Assembly: GCF_023242475.1 (NCBI RefSeq)
Contig: NZ_JALJFG010000002.1
Span: forward strand, 186,001 to 250,000
Length of the DNA stretch: 64,000 nucleotides
Reading direction: 5' to 3'
Source: Pseudomonas sp. MWU15-20650
GTDB lineage: Bacteria > Pseudomonadota > Gammaproteobacteria > Pseudomonadales > Pseudomonadaceae
Made by a program: the position numbers and the translations under genes. The notes beneath the pieces were generated by a model that was given only the letters and a program-made list of their open reading frames with translations, had not been told where the DNA came from and searched no databases. Shown here one piece after another: positions 1 to 9,284 of this stretch (its first letter is position 1; every line of letters begins with the position of its first letter).

Positions 1-378
1 TCGTTTGGCCGTGGCCTGTCGGATGTAGACGAGCCGGCCCTGTGGGAAAAAAGCCTGGATGATCGGGTTTTGCATTGGATCGAAGTCGGCCAGCCGGATG
101 CCGACCGCCTGACGTGGTGCTCGCGCCGTACCGAGCGTACCAGCCTGCTGGCTTATGGCAGCCTGCGCGTCTGGGAAGGCAAGGTGGTCCCGGTGGCGAA
201 CAACCTGAAAAACGTGCACATCGCCGCTGTACCGCAGGAAGTCCTCGAGACCCTGGCCAAGGACATGCCGCGGGTGATCAAGTGGGATGTGATGATCAGC
301 GAAGGCACGATCTTCGTCACCGATGACCGTGGCCAGCACGAAGTGCAGTTGCAATGGCTGGTTGGCGAGCGTGGTTGA
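1..378 (+). CDS. yaeQ: YaeQ family protein, 3' part
   Basis: Open from the first base and truncated at its 5' end by the window; about 125 C-terminal residues remain. Readable text includes WCSRRTERTSLLAYG and IKWDVMISEGTIFVTDDRG, which I recognise as the C-terminal half of YaeQ (about 180 residues when whole). YaeQ has a PD-(D/E)XK-like fold; its function is not settled, and early claims linking it to RfaH were not upheld. It reads toward recJ, which starts 99 bases after its stop, with a small REP palindrome between them. Confidence 0.85.
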   Translation, partial: SFGRGLSDVDEPALWEKSLDDRVLHWIEVGQPDADRLTWCSRRTERTSLLAYGSLRVWEGKVVPVANNLKNVHIAAVPQEVLETLAKDMPRVIKWDVMISEGTIFVTDDRGQHEVQLQWLVGERG

Positions 379-382
379 AAAA

Positions 383-411
383 GTGTGGGAGGGGCAAGCT
401 CCCTCCCTCAT
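383..411. repeat. Single REP palindrome (degenerate)
   Basis: A TGTGGGAGGGGCAAGCTCCCTCCCTCA-type palindrome just after the yaeQ stop. It belongs to the REP family found repeatedly in this window and may act as a 3' end signal for yaeQ. Confidence 0.7.
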
Positions 412-477
412 TTGATTTGTGTTGCCTGAAAAATCGTTGTTTAACCGTTGTATCAGAAGAGAAGCTCCCGTCACCCC

Positions 478-2187
478 ATGCGTATTGATCCCCGCCCATT
501 GCCCGCTGTCCTGCCATTCCTCGGTGAATTGCCGCCGCTGTTGACCCGTCTCTATGCCGCACGCGGGGTGCAGTCGGAGGCCGAGCTGGATAAGAGCCTG
601 GCGCGGTTGATTCCCTACCAGCATCTCAAGGGGATCGATGCGGCCGTGGACCTGCTGGTGACGGCCCTGGAACAGCGCCAGCGTATCCTGATCGTCGGTG
701 ACTTCGATGCCGACGGCGCCACGGCCAGCACCGTCGGTACCCTGGGCCTGCGGTTGCTGGGGGCGGCCCATGTCGATTACCTGGTGCCCAACCGTTTCGA
801 ATACGGCTATGGCCTGACCCCGGAAATCGTTGCCGTGGCACTGCAGCGCCAACCACAGTTGCTGATCACCGTGGACAACGGTATCTCCAGCGTCGAAGGC
901 GTAGCGGCGGCGAAGGCGGCGGGGTTGCAGGTACTGGTGACCGACCACCACTTGCCGGGCGATGAATTGCCGGCGGCGGATGCCATCGTCAATCCGAACC
1001 AGCCGGGTTGTGAGTTCCCCAGCAAGGCGCTGGCGGGCGTCGGGGTTATCTTCTACGTGTTGATGGCCCTGCGCGCGCGTTTGCGCAGCCTGGGTTGGTA
1101 TGACAGCAAGCCCCAGCCGAACATCGGTGAGTTGCTCGATCTGGTGGCCCTGGGCAGCGTCGCTGACGTGGTGCCTTTGGATGCCAATAACCGCATTCTC
1201 GTCCATCAGGGCCTTGAACGTATTCGTGCGGGCCGTGCGCGCCCGGGGATCAAGGCGATCCTGGAAGTGGCCAAGCGCGATTCGGCGCGTATCACGTCCA
1301 CCGACCTGGGCTTTATCCTCGGGCCGCGCCTCAACGCCGCTGGCCGCCTGGACGATATGAGCTTGGGGATTGAGTGCCTGCTCACCAGTGACTTCGCCGC
1401 CGCGCGGGAAATGGCCGCGCAGTTGGACGGCATGAACCAGGACCGCAAATCCATCGAGCAAGGCATGCAGCGCGAGGCCCTGGCCCAGCTCAAGGACTTG
1501 CCGGTGGAGTCGATGCCGTACGGTTTGTGCCTGTTCGACCCGGAATGGCACCAAGGTGTGATCGGGATCCTGGCGTCGCGCATGAAAGAGCGCTATTTCC
1601 GTCCAACCATCGCCTTTGCGGATGCCGGCGATGGCCTGCTCAAGGGCTCAGGGCGCTCTGTGCAGGGGTTTCACATCCGTGACGCCCTGGCGGTCGTCGC
1701 GAGCCAGCATCCCACCCTGATCACCAAATACGGCGGCCACGCCATGGCGGCCGGCCTGACATTACCCGAGGCGAACTTCCCACTGTTTGCCGAAGCCTTT
1801 GATGCCGAAGTGCGCCGGCAACTGCGTGAAGAAGACCTCACGGGCCGCTTGCTCTCCGACGGGACATTGGCCGTGGAAGAGTTTCACCTGGAACTGGCCC
1901 GTGCACTGCGGCATGCCGGCCCGTGGGGGCAACACTTCCCCGAACCGCTGTTTCACGGTGTGTTCCAGTTGGTGGAGCAGCGTGTGGTCGGTGAGCGTCA
2001 CCTTAAAGTGGTGCTCAAGAGCGAGTGTGGGTCAGTGAAGCTTGATGGCATTGCGTTCGGCGTGGACCGCGAGGTCTGGCCGAACCCAACTGTGCGTTGG
2101 GTGGAATTGGCCTACAAGCTGGATGTGAACGAGTTCCGTGGGCAGGAAACCGTGCAATTGATGATTGCGCATATCGAACCGCGCTAG
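478..2187 (+). CDS. recJ: Single-stranded-DNA exonuclease RecJ
   Basis: 5'-to-3' ssDNA exonuclease acting in the RecF recombination pathway and mismatch repair. The 569-residue protein has the DHH-phosphoesterase motifs: GDFDADG at about residues 74-80, VDNG near 132-135 and TDHH at 155-158, which bind the catalytic Mn2+/Mg2+. The DHHA1 domain follows (GGHAMAAGLTL near 422) with the OB-fold at the C terminus. Length matches Pseudomonas RecJ. I chose ATG 478; an in-frame TTG 30 bases upstream would add residues not typical of the family. Confidence 0.96.
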   Translation: MRIDPRPLPAVLPFLGELPPLLTRLYAARGVQSEAELDKSLARLIPYQHLKGIDAAVDLLVTALEQRQRILIVGDFDADGATASTVGTLGLRLLGAAHVDYLVPNRFEYGYGLTPEIVAVALQRQPQLLITVDNGISSVEGVAAAKAAGLQVLVTDHHLPGDELPAADAIVNPNQPGCEFPSKALAGVGVIFYVLMALRARLRSLGWYDSKPQPNIGELLDLVALGSVADVVPLDANNRILVHQGLERIRAGRARPGIKAILEVAKRDSARITSTDLGFILGPRLNAAGRLDDMSLGIECLLTSDFAAAREMAAQLDGMNQDRKSIEQGMQREALAQLKDLPVESMPYGLCLFDPEWHQGVIGILASRMKERYFRPTIAFADAGDGLLKGSGRSVQGFHIRDALAVVASQHPTLITKYGGHAMAAGLTLPEANFPLFAEAFDAEVRRQLREEDLTGRLLSDGTLAVEEFHLELARALRHAGPWGQHFPEPLFHGVFQLVEQRVVGERHLKVVLKSECGSVKLDGIAFGVDREVWPNPTVRWVELAYKLDVNEFRGQETVQLMIAHIEPR

Positions 2188-2210
2188 ATACCAGCGGCGC
2201 CGCTAAGCAA

Positions 2211-2302
2211 ATGTGGGAGGGGGCTTGCCCCCGATAGTGGAGTGTCAGTCAATGATGTTGTGACTGATCCACCTCTATCGGGAGCAAGCCCTCTCCCACA
2301 TT
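2211..2302. repeat. REPIN (paired inverted REPs)
   Basis: Two inverted REP units (ATGTGGGAGGGGGCTTGCCC and GGGAGCAAGCCCTCTCCCACAT) enclose a partly palindromic 45 bp spacer. It lies between the converging recJ and acvB/virJ genes, where it could also serve as a bidirectional 3' end. Confidence 0.85.
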
Positions 2303-2324
2303 TGGTTTTGCGTAGAGCCTGGAA

Positions 2325-3605
2325 TTACTCGGCTTTGGCCTGGTGCTTGACGATGATATCCACCAAGCGCTTCGCCAGCGCCGGGTAGTTCTCGTCAAAG
2401 TGATGCCCGCCTGGCAGCTTCACCGCTTCGCCGACGGCCGTCTTGTCGGTGCAGCCGCTCTCGTCGACTTCTTCGGCACCGTAGATGCACACCACCTTGC
2501 TGGCCGGCAGCTTGGCCATTTCCGGGCCGGTTGCCGCTTCTTTACCGGCGTTGCCCAGCCAGCCTTCCACTTCGATTTCAAAGCTGCCGGTACGTGCGAA
2601 CGCCAGCAGGATGATCGCGTCGACCCGTTGCTGTTCGCTTTCCGGCAGGCGGTTGTAGATCGCCGGCAGCACGTCGGCGCCGAACGAATAACCGGTCAGT
2701 ACGAAGCGCTTGGTGCCCCACTTCTGCCGGTAGTGTTGCATCAACTCGGCGAGGTCCTTGGCGCTTTGCTCCGGTGTCTTGTGCTGCCAGTAGTAGCGCA
2801 AGGTGTCGATACCGACCACCGGGTAGCCGATCTTCGCCATTTCGCCGGCCACGTCGCGGTCCAGGTCACGCCAGCCGCCGTCACCGGAGAGAAACAGGGT
2901 GACGGTGTCCTTGGCTTGGCCGGCCGGTACTTCCACCACGGGAATCGCCAGGCCGCCGTTGTCCGAACCCACCAGTTGCTTGCGTAGCTCGTTGTTCAGC
3001 ACTTGTGGATAGTGAATGTCGTAGTCGCTGATGCTGGTGGTGGCGCGCGGTGTGTCGCGTACGAAACTGGCGCTTTCATCGTCAGGGTTGTCGTTCCACG
3101 CCACCAGCCAATTGCCATGGGCGGAGGTCTTTGGCAGCGGGTCTTTGCAGCCTTCCTGCACCAGGGCGAAACCCACGGAGATGGCGTTGGCCTTGTCATC
3201 GCTCTGTGTGGCCAGCCAGCGCCAGGCGAGCGCAGCGCCAGGGCCGATACCGCTGACCAGGGTCGCCGGGCCTTTAAGCTGGCTCAGGGCGCTTTGCAGC
3301 GCTTGTTCCTGCAGCTTGCAGTCATCTTTGGGCAAGATCACCTGAACGATTTGCGCCGAACCGCCCTGGCTCAGGGCGATCAGTTGGCTATCGGTCAGGG
3401 TTTCGTCGGCCATCACGGCGACGGCCACGCGGGCTTTTGCCGAGCCGGCCGGGGTAACGCGGGTCATGACAGTGCCGTCAGCCTGGGGCAATTGCTCCAG
3501 GGTCGGTTGCGGGGCAGGGCGGTTCCAGTACCAAAAGCCACCCCCCGCAATCAGTGCGAGCAGCACTATAAGGGCCAATACATACCGCCAGGAGCGTCGA
3601 ATCAT
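2325..3605 (-). CDS. AcvB/VirJ-type aminoacyl-phosphatidylglycerol hydrolase
   Basis: Predicted periplasmic alpha/beta hydrolase that removes the amino acid from aminoacyl-phosphatidylglycerol. The 426-residue protein begins with one membrane segment (residues 8-27). LFLSGDGGW lies at 237-245, the nucleophile elbow GYSFG at 305-309 (Ser307) and a C-terminal HH at 401-402 (likely catalytic His). The gene is a 1-nt TGATG overlap downstream of mprF. The same pair in P. aeruginosa (PA0919/PA0920, recalled) encodes an alanyl-PG hydrolase and synthase; Agrobacterium AcvB does the same for lysyl-PG. The old VirJ label should not be read as type IV secretion here. Confidence 0.85.
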   Translation of the reverse strand: MIRRSWRYVLALIVLLALIAGGGFWYWNRPAPQPTLEQLPQADGTVMTRVTPAGSAKARVAVAVMADETLTDSQLIALSQGGSAQIVQVILPKDDCKLQEQALQSALSQLKGPATLVSGIGPGAALAWRWLATQSDDKANAISVGFALVQEGCKDPLPKTSAHGNWLVAWNDNPDDESASFVRDTPRATTSISDYDIHYPQVLNNELRKQLVGSDNGGLAIPVVEVPAGQAKDTVTLFLSGDGGWRDLDRDVAGEMAKIGYPVVGIDTLRYYWQHKTPEQSAKDLAELMQHYRQKWGTKRFVLTGYSFGADVLPAIYNRLPESEQQRVDAIILLAFARTGSFEIEVEGWLGNAGKEAATGPEMAKLPASKVVCIYGAEEVDESGCTDKTAVGEAVKLPGGHHFDENYPALAKRLVDIIVKHQAKAE

Positions 3606-6247
3606 CAGCGTTTCACCAATCCAGTCAAGCCGCCCGCGATCAGGGCGGCGGTATCGGCCAGTGCCACCAGCGGATCAAGTCCTGCGGGCACGGCCATGTA
3701 ACGGGGTTCCCAGTCGGGCTGGAACTTGTCTTTGAAGCGGCGCAAACCTTGGAAGTTATACAGCTGTTCGCCACGGTGGAACACCATCGAGCCCAGGCGT
3801 TGGGCCAGCGGTGCGCCACGACGTGGTTGCAAGCCCGACAACGGCACCATGCCGAGGCTGAAGCGGGCGTAGTCATGGTTCTTATAATGTTGAATCAGGC
3901 CAACCATCATGAATTCCATGGTCAGCTTGGGCGCGTCCGGGTGGGCACGCATCAGGTCGAGGCTGGCCAGGTCATGGTTGTAAGTCTCGAGCAAGTTGGC
4001 GAAGGCCACCGGGCGCCCTTCGAAGCGAATGATCGCGATCCGAAAGTGCTTGAGGTAGTCGTCGCTGAAGCGTCCCAGGGAGAAGCCCTTTTCCCGCACG
4101 TTCTTGCCGGTCAGCCACGCATCGGAGATGACTTTGAGTTCATCCATCGGCGCCTGGCCCGGATCGAAGATTTCCAGGGACAGGCCGTCCCGGGTGCCAC
4201 GGTTCCAGGTGTAGCGCAGGTCCTTCATCTCTTTGCCCTTGGCTTCCAGGTCAAAGCGTTTGAGGTCAACACGGGCTTCTTCGCCCAGCTTGATCGCTGT
4301 GAGGCCGATGTCCATGTAGTACGGCAGGTTCTCGGCGCGCACCTGGTAGAACACGGGGCGTGCGTGGTGGATGTCGCACAGGTCGCGGAACTGCCAGATC
4401 ATTTCGGCGCGCGGTTGGGTCGGGCCGATGGGGTCATACAAGGCCACCAGGCTGCGCCCGCGACGGGCGTACATCAGGAAGGCTTCATCGTTCGGGTGGA
4501 ACAGCAACGCCTTGTCGCCGGTCAGCGCCAGGCCGCCGTCGGGTTGGGAAGACGCCATCAGGATCTTGGTGGCGCGCTCCAGTTCTTCCGGTGTCGGCAG
4601 GTGGATGACCGGGCGCGCTGTGCGCAGCAGCCAGGTCAACGAGACGATCACCAGCAGCACGGCGGCGCCGAGCAGTGAGCGCAAGCCACGGGGTGCGTTG
4701 GCATCAAGGGTGAACTGCCACCACAGTTGATGGCTATACGGTACGTCCTGATAAGCAAACAGCAGCAACCAGATCGAGGCCCCCAGTACGCAGACGCTGG
4801 CCACCAGGTACAGCGGCGAGAATGGCAGCTCGGTCAAGCGGCTGGCGCGGTAGAACGAGCGACGGAAGATCGCCAGCAGCACGGCGGTCATGGTCATCAG
4901 GCTGGCTTCTTCCCAGTCGAAGCCCTTGAGCAACGAAAGCAGGGCGCCCGCCAGCAGCAGCACCATGGTCAACATCCAGGCGGCCGACAAACGTCGACGC
5001 AGACCCTGGGCCAGCAACAGGCACAACACGCCGATCAGGCTGGCACCAAAGTGCGAAGCGTCAATCAGGCGGTGGGGAATCAGGAAGCCGATGTTTTCCA
5101 GGCGCGAGTCGATTTCCGGTGTTGCGCCGGAAAACAGCAGGACCACGCCGGACAAAAAAACCAGTACGGCCAGCACGGGCGCCGCCAGGCCCGATGCCAC
5201 GCGCAGGCTCTTTTGGGTCTGGAACAGGCGCTGGGCTTCGTTGACCAGCAGGAAGATACAGGCGATCAACAGTGGCAATACCACATAGATCATCCGGTAC
5301 AACAACAGGGCGGCGGCCAGGGGGGCGGCACCGAGCTTGTCGGCAAAGGCTGCCAGCAGGATCGCCTCGAAGACCCCGACACCGCCGGGTACATGGCTGA
5401 GTACCCCGGCCGCCAGGGCCAGCAGGTACACCAACAGGAACGGGCCGAAGGGCGGTGCTTCCGGCAGCAGCATATAAAGGACGGTGGCGGCTGCCGCGAC
5501 GTCCAATGCCGTGATGACCAGTTGCAGGAACGTCAGGCGACGGCCGGGCAAGCGCAGGGTACGGCGCCCGACCTTGACCAGCAGGTTGTCGGGGTAAGGT
5601 TGTTCCGGCAGGCGGCGGCGGTAAATGCCGATACACAGCACGGCCGTTAACAGCAGCACAGCACCGGCAATACCACCGAGCACGCTTTGCGGCAAATGCA
5701 GGTAAGTCGACGCCGCCGGCAGGTTACTCAGGGTGGCCAGTGCCGCCAACGGTGGCAGTGCAGTGCCCAGGGCCAGGCTGGCGAACACGGTCATGCGCGC
5801 GACTTCCGAGGCGCCAATGCCATGACGTGCATATAGACGGTAACGCACCGAGCCGCCGGAGAGCATCGACAAGCCAATGGCGTTGCCGATGGCAAAGGCC
5901 GTGAACCCTCCGAGGGCCAGGGTCTTGGCGGGCAGTTTCACCCCGGCATACCGGGCTCCCGAGAACTCATAGCCCAGCAGAATAATGAAACCGGCGACCG
6001 CTGCCGCAAATGCGCCGAGCAGCGAAGGCTTGGGCACTTCCAGGATCGAGTCGTGGAGGGCGTAGAGATCCAGTTCCAGCAGCAGGTGTCGGCAGGCGAT
6101 CAGGGCAATTGCAAACAGCAACAGGGTAACGGCCAACCCGATGGGTTGACGGTATTTGCTCAACAGATCCAGCCAACGCAAACGGGTGGGAGTAATCGGT
6201 TGTTCCGCTGTGACGGTGTCTTGTGGTTCAGACGAGTTGGCGCGCAT
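3605..6247 (-). CDS. mprF: Bifunctional alanyl/lysyl-phosphatidylglycerol synthase-flippase MprF
   Basis: Inner-membrane enzyme that transfers an amino acid from aminoacyl-tRNA to phosphatidylglycerol and flips the product, lowering surface charge and sensitivity to cationic peptides. The 880-residue protein has an N-terminal half of many membrane helices (flippase domain, about residues 25-530) and a soluble C-terminal synthase domain (SQPDGGLALTGDK, HPNDEAFLMY). The ATG at 6247 is preferred over the adjacent upstream TTG because GAGG sits 6 nt before it. It is the first gene of a two-gene operon with the hydrolase. By analogy with P. aeruginosa the product is probably alanyl-PG, but substrate cannot be read from the sequence alone. 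Confidence 0.92.
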   Translation of the reverse strand: MRANSSEPQDTVTAEQPITPTRLRWLDLLSKYRQPIGLAVTLLLFAIALIACRHLLLELDLYALHDSILEVPKPSLLGAFAAAVAGFIILLGYEFSGARYAGVKLPAKTLALGGFTAFAIGNAIGLSMLSGGSVRYRLYARHGIGASEVARMTVFASLALGTALPPLAALATLSNLPAASTYLHLPQSVLGGIAGAVLLLTAVLCIGIYRRRLPEQPYPDNLLVKVGRRTLRLPGRRLTFLQLVITALDVAAAATVLYMLLPEAPPFGPFLLVYLLALAAGVLSHVPGGVGVFEAILLAAFADKLGAAPLAAALLLYRMIYVVLPLLIACIFLLVNEAQRLFQTQKSLRVASGLAAPVLAVLVFLSGVVLLFSGATPEIDSRLENIGFLIPHRLIDASHFGASLIGVLCLLLAQGLRRRLSAAWMLTMVLLLAGALLSLLKGFDWEEASLMTMTAVLLAIFRRSFYRASRLTELPFSPLYLVASVCVLGASIWLLLFAYQDVPYSHQLWWQFTLDANAPRGLRSLLGAAVLLVIVSLTWLLRTARPVIHLPTPEELERATKILMASSQPDGGLALTGDKALLFHPNDEAFLMYARRGRSLVALYDPIGPTQPRAEMIWQFRDLCDIHHARPVFYQVRAENLPYYMDIGLTAIKLGEEARVDLKRFDLEAKGKEMKDLRYTWNRGTRDGLSLEIFDPGQAPMDELKVISDAWLTGKNVREKGFSLGRFSDDYLKHFRIAIIRFEGRPVAFANLLETYNHDLASLDLMRAHPDAPKLTMEFMMVGLIQHYKNHDYARFSLGMVPLSGLQPRRGAPLAQRLGSMVFHRGEQLYNFQGLRRFKDKFQPDWEPRYMAVPAGLDPLVALADTAALIAGGLTGLVKR

Positions 6248-6487
6248 CAATCACCTCGTGGATTGTGCGCGACAGGATGGAGGTATCCAGCCAAGTTACC
6301 AATCCCTATGGACAAAATAATTACAAATATTAACGCTTATCGCCGGGTGGGGCGACTGCGGCCATTGGTCGTAAAGGGTAGTGCTTGAGCATTGAGCATA
6401 GCTTGCAATGAAATGGACTCTACAAACCGTGTACGGTTTCATGAAAGATGCCATGCCATTGTTTCAGAAGAGCTTTTTTACCGGATA

Positions 6488-6520
6488 CAAAAAAGGCCAC
6501 TCTTTCGAGTAGCCTTTTTT
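6488..6520 (-). terminator. Rho-independent terminator of tRNA-fMet copy 1
   Basis: On the minus strand a stem AAAAGGCTACTC / GAGTGGCCTTTT with a short loop ends in T residues directly 3' of the tRNA at 6527-6603. The second tRNA has an identical terminator. Confidence 0.85.
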
Positions 6521-6526
6521 GATGTT

Positions 6527-6603
<77 letters not shown>

Positions 6604-6787
6604 TCTGTGGGCGGCATTCTACAGCCCCGCGGCAGGGTGTCAACCGTTAATGGGCCGATGGGTCAAATAAGTGTGAATTAACTGCCCAGGCTACCTAACT
6701 TCCAGATTGGAAACGCTTTTTGTCGTGAGCGGGCATGCCCCGAGCAGTGGCGTTCACGCGATCCAGGCTTGAAAAATAGACAGGCAC

Positions 6788-6819
6788 AAAAAAGGCCACT
6801 CTTTCGAGTAGCCTTTTTT
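6788..6819 (-). terminator. Rho-independent terminator of tRNA-fMet copy 2
   Basis: Identical stem-loop and T-run to the terminator of copy 1, immediately 3' of the tRNA at 6826-6902. Transcription of the second tRNA should therefore stop before the first, so each probably has its own promoter. Confidence 0.85.
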
Positions 6820-6825
6820 GATGTT

Positions 6826-6902
<77 letters not shown>

Positions 6903-7119
6903 TCTGTGTGTCGGCATTCTACAGAGGAACGCGAGTGTGTCAACCGCTGAATCGAAGAAAAGCGCTTGTGGTTCAATCGGTTAGCGTTGAATAAGAGGCT
7001 TCGAAAGGGCGCGGGCCCAGTCAGGCCAGGGCTTTCAGCTCTATTGGGATGCTAAATTCGATTGAGAAAATAAATTCATCTGGGAAATTTCCTACCGCTC
7101 GGAGGGAGGATTCAAACTA

Positions 7120-7135
7120 CTGGTGCTATATACAG
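7120..7135 (+). promoter_or_regulatory. LexA (SOS) box upstream of dinB
   Basis: CTGGTGCTATATACAG matches the CTG-N10-CAG LexA operator with an AT-rich centre. It lies 46 bases before the dinB start codon, so dinB is expected to be repressed by LexA and induced by DNA damage. Confidence 0.88.
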
Positions 7136-7181
7136 GTGTGAATGCGATACTGATTACCCGTTGGATTACCCTCCTGTTTAT

Positions 7182-8240
7182 ATGACGCAACGCAAAATCA
7201 TCCACGTCGACTGTGATTGCTTCTACGCCGCCATTGAGATGCGCGACGATCCGAGCCTGGCGCAAAAGCCCTTGGCTGTCGGCGGCTCGGCAGATCGGCG
7301 GGGGGTGATCGCGACGTGTAACTACGAAGCACGGGCGTATGGGGTGCGTTCCGCGATGTCGTCGCGTCACGCCTTGAAGCTCTGCCCAGACTTGACCATC
7401 GTCAAGCCGCGCATGGATGCCTATAAAGAAGCATCGAAGGAAATCCAGACGATCTTTCGTGACTACACCGACTTGATCGAGCCGCTCTCGCTGGATGAAG
7501 CCTACCTCGATGTTTCCGATAGCCCGCATTTTGGCGGCAGCGCCACGCGAATTGCCCAGGACATTCGCCGTCGGGTTTCCAACCAATTGCATATCACCGT
7601 GTCTGCCGGCGTGGCGCCGAACAAATTCCTGGCCAAGATTGCCAGCGACTGGAAAAAGCCCAACGGCCTGTTTGTGATTACCCCGGACCAGGTCGAAGAC
7701 TTTGTTTCGATATTGCCGGTGAGTAAGTTGCATGGCGTGGGCAAGGTGACCGCGGACAAGCTGGCGCGCCTGGGCATTGAAGACTGCCTGCAACTGCGTG
7801 AGTGGAACAAGCTGGCGCTGGTGCGGGAGTTCGGCAGTTTTGGTGAGCGCCTCTGGAGCCTGGCCCGTGGGATTGATGACCGTGTCGTGCAGAACGACAG
7901 CCGGCGGCAGTCCGTCAGTGTGGAAAACACCTACGATGTGGATTTGCCGGATCTCTCAAGTTGCCTGGCGAAACTGCCTGAGCTGATGGAAACCCTGGCG
8001 GGGCGCATGGCGCGTATCGACAGCAGTTACCGGGCGGGTAAGCCGTTCGTGAAGGTGAAGTTTCATGACTTTACCCAAACCACCTTGGAGCAGGCCGGGG
8101 CAGGGCGGGATCTGGAGAGTTATCAACAGTTGCTGACCCAGGCGTTTAACCGGGGTGGGAAACCGGTGCGGTTGCTGGGGATTGGGGTGCGGTTGCTCGA
8201 CCTGAGCGGCGGCAATGAGCAGCTCGAGTTCTGCTGGTAG
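7182..8240 (+). CDS. dinB: DNA polymerase IV (translesion, Y-family)
   Basis: Error-prone polymerase that bypasses lesions such as N2-dG adducts during the SOS response. The 352-residue protein shows the Y-family signatures HVDCDCFYAAIE (catalytic Asp10) and SLDEAYLD (Asp105, Glu106). A helix-hairpin-helix LHGVGKVTADKLARLGI and the little-finger domain follow. ATG 7182 is chosen over an in-frame TTG 21 bases upstream because the protein then begins MTQRKIIHVD as in the family. The C-terminal QLEFCW is a plausible beta-clamp-binding tail. Confidence 0.96.
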   Translation: MTQRKIIHVDCDCFYAAIEMRDDPSLAQKPLAVGGSADRRGVIATCNYEARAYGVRSAMSSRHALKLCPDLTIVKPRMDAYKEASKEIQTIFRDYTDLIEPLSLDEAYLDVSDSPHFGGSATRIAQDIRRRVSNQLHITVSAGVAPNKFLAKIASDWKKPNGLFVITPDQVEDFVSILPVSKLHGVGKVTADKLARLGIEDCLQLREWNKLALVREFGSFGERLWSLARGIDDRVVQNDSRRQSVSVENTYDVDLPDLSSCLAKLPELMETLAGRMARIDSSYRAGKPFVKVKFHDFTQTTLEQAGAGRDLESYQQLLTQAFNRGGKPVRLLGIGVRLLDLSGGNEQLEFCW

Positions 8241-8270
8241 AAACCGGGATTAAAGAAGGTGGGAGATTTA

Positions 8271-8302
8271 AATGTAGGAGGGGGCAAGCCCCCTCCCACA
8301 TT
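8271..8302. repeat. Single REP palindrome
   Basis: TGTAGGAGGGGGCAAGCCCCCTCCCACA, a near-perfect hairpin between convergent dinB and the lipoprotein gene. It resembles the uninterrupted form of the REP that elsewhere carries the 76 bp insert (34667 and 54789). Confidence 0.85.
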
Positions 8303-8310
8303 TTGAGAGC

Positions 8311-9264
8311 TCAGCGTGCGCCAGGATCCGCGACGAGACGCCCCGCATCCTTGGTCAGTGCCTGCAGGAATTCCTGCTGCAATTCGGGATCATTGCGGGT
8401 CAGTTCAATCAGGCTTTGTTCCAGTTCACTGGCTTCTTCTTCCAGGCCCAGCTCAGACAGGCGCTTGACCCGGTGCACCCACTGGCTGACTTCGTCGTCT
8501 TCCAGGTCGTCATAGATCAGGCCGTGGGCTTCCAGCAATTTGCTGCGCAAGGTGTTGCTGATCGCCAGGGTCGAATCCGAGTGCACGTCGTCCTGGCCAT
8601 CTTCCACGCTGATCTTCAAGGTCGTGACGTGGTTCAGGTCCTGCTCGGCAAATGGGCTGTCCAGCAGGTTCAGGCGCAGTATGCCGTCGCGGTCAGTGGT
8701 CAGCTCATGGGTCTGCTTGCCGGCGGTCACCTGTACCGGGCGCTCGCTCCAGGGCAGGCTCGAATACTCCGTGCGCTTGTCGCGCTGGACTTCATCGATA
8801 CCCGCGAGGTTCTGTTGCGCACGGCCGTGGGATTGCACGTTCATGAACGGGTTGATGCCGTCCACGCCGTAGCTCAACCAGTCACGGGTCATGCTGGTGG
8901 GCAGGTTGCCGAGGGCAAAGATATTCGCCACGTTGGCTCCCGCGCCCGCCACCAAGGCTACGGCCCCCAAGGGCATCTCATAGAGTTTGCGCCAGGGCTG
9001 GTAGGGGGTGTAGCGATCGTAACGACGGGTGACTTCGAATTCGGTGACCTCAAAGGTCTTTTGCTCGTGAATCCGAACCCGGCGTTGCGGCAGCTCCAGC
9101 ACTTTGGGGTCGCCTACATCGATCTGCAGGCTGTGGTCGAGCAACTTACGCTCGACCCGCTCCTCGTGCTCACTGCGTTGCGACATCTGGTTGGCGCAGC
9201 CGCTGACCAGCAGGGCGCCGCACAAGGCGGCGCCCCCCAGGGCTCTGGTGTTTCGCTTGAACAT
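8311..9264 (-). CDS. Conserved outer-membrane-type lipoprotein of unknown function
   Basis: 317 residues with a lipoprotein signal peptide (MFKRNTRALGGAALCGALLVSGC; lipobox LVSGC, acylated Cys23). A glycine/alanine-rich hydrophobic stretch (LGAVALVAGAGANVANIFALG, roughly 99-119) could be a second membrane-associated segment. The C terminus is acidic and probably helical (EEEASELEQSLIELT). I do not recognise a domain. It follows proS in the same orientation with a 20-base gap, so it may be cotranscribed. Related proteins next to proS in Pseudomonas are annotated only as hypothetical. Confidence 0.75.
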   Translation of the reverse strand: MFKRNTRALGGAALCGALLVSGCANQMSQRSEHEERVERKLLDHSLQIDVGDPKVLELPQRRVRIHEQKTFEVTEFEVTRRYDRYTPYQPWRKLYEMPLGAVALVAGAGANVANIFALGNLPTSMTRDWLSYGVDGINPFMNVQSHGRAQQNLAGIDEVQRDKRTEYSSLPWSERPVQVTAGKQTHELTTDRDGILRLNLLDSPFAEQDLNHVTTLKISVEDGQDDVHSDSTLAISNTLRSKLLEAHGLIYDDLEDDEVSQWVHRVKRLSELGLEEEASELEQSLIELTRNDPELQQEFLQALTKDAGRLVADPGAR

Positions 9265-9284
9265 GACTTCTCTTGATCTGGTTT

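Noticed and set aside
2325..3605. VirJ as a type IV secretion protein
   Set aside because: No other vir/trb genes lie nearby; pairing with mprF supports the lipid hydrolase role.
4727..5650. Long Q/H-rich frame antisense to mprF
   Set aside because: Composition is typical of a reverse-frame shadow; mprF is secure.
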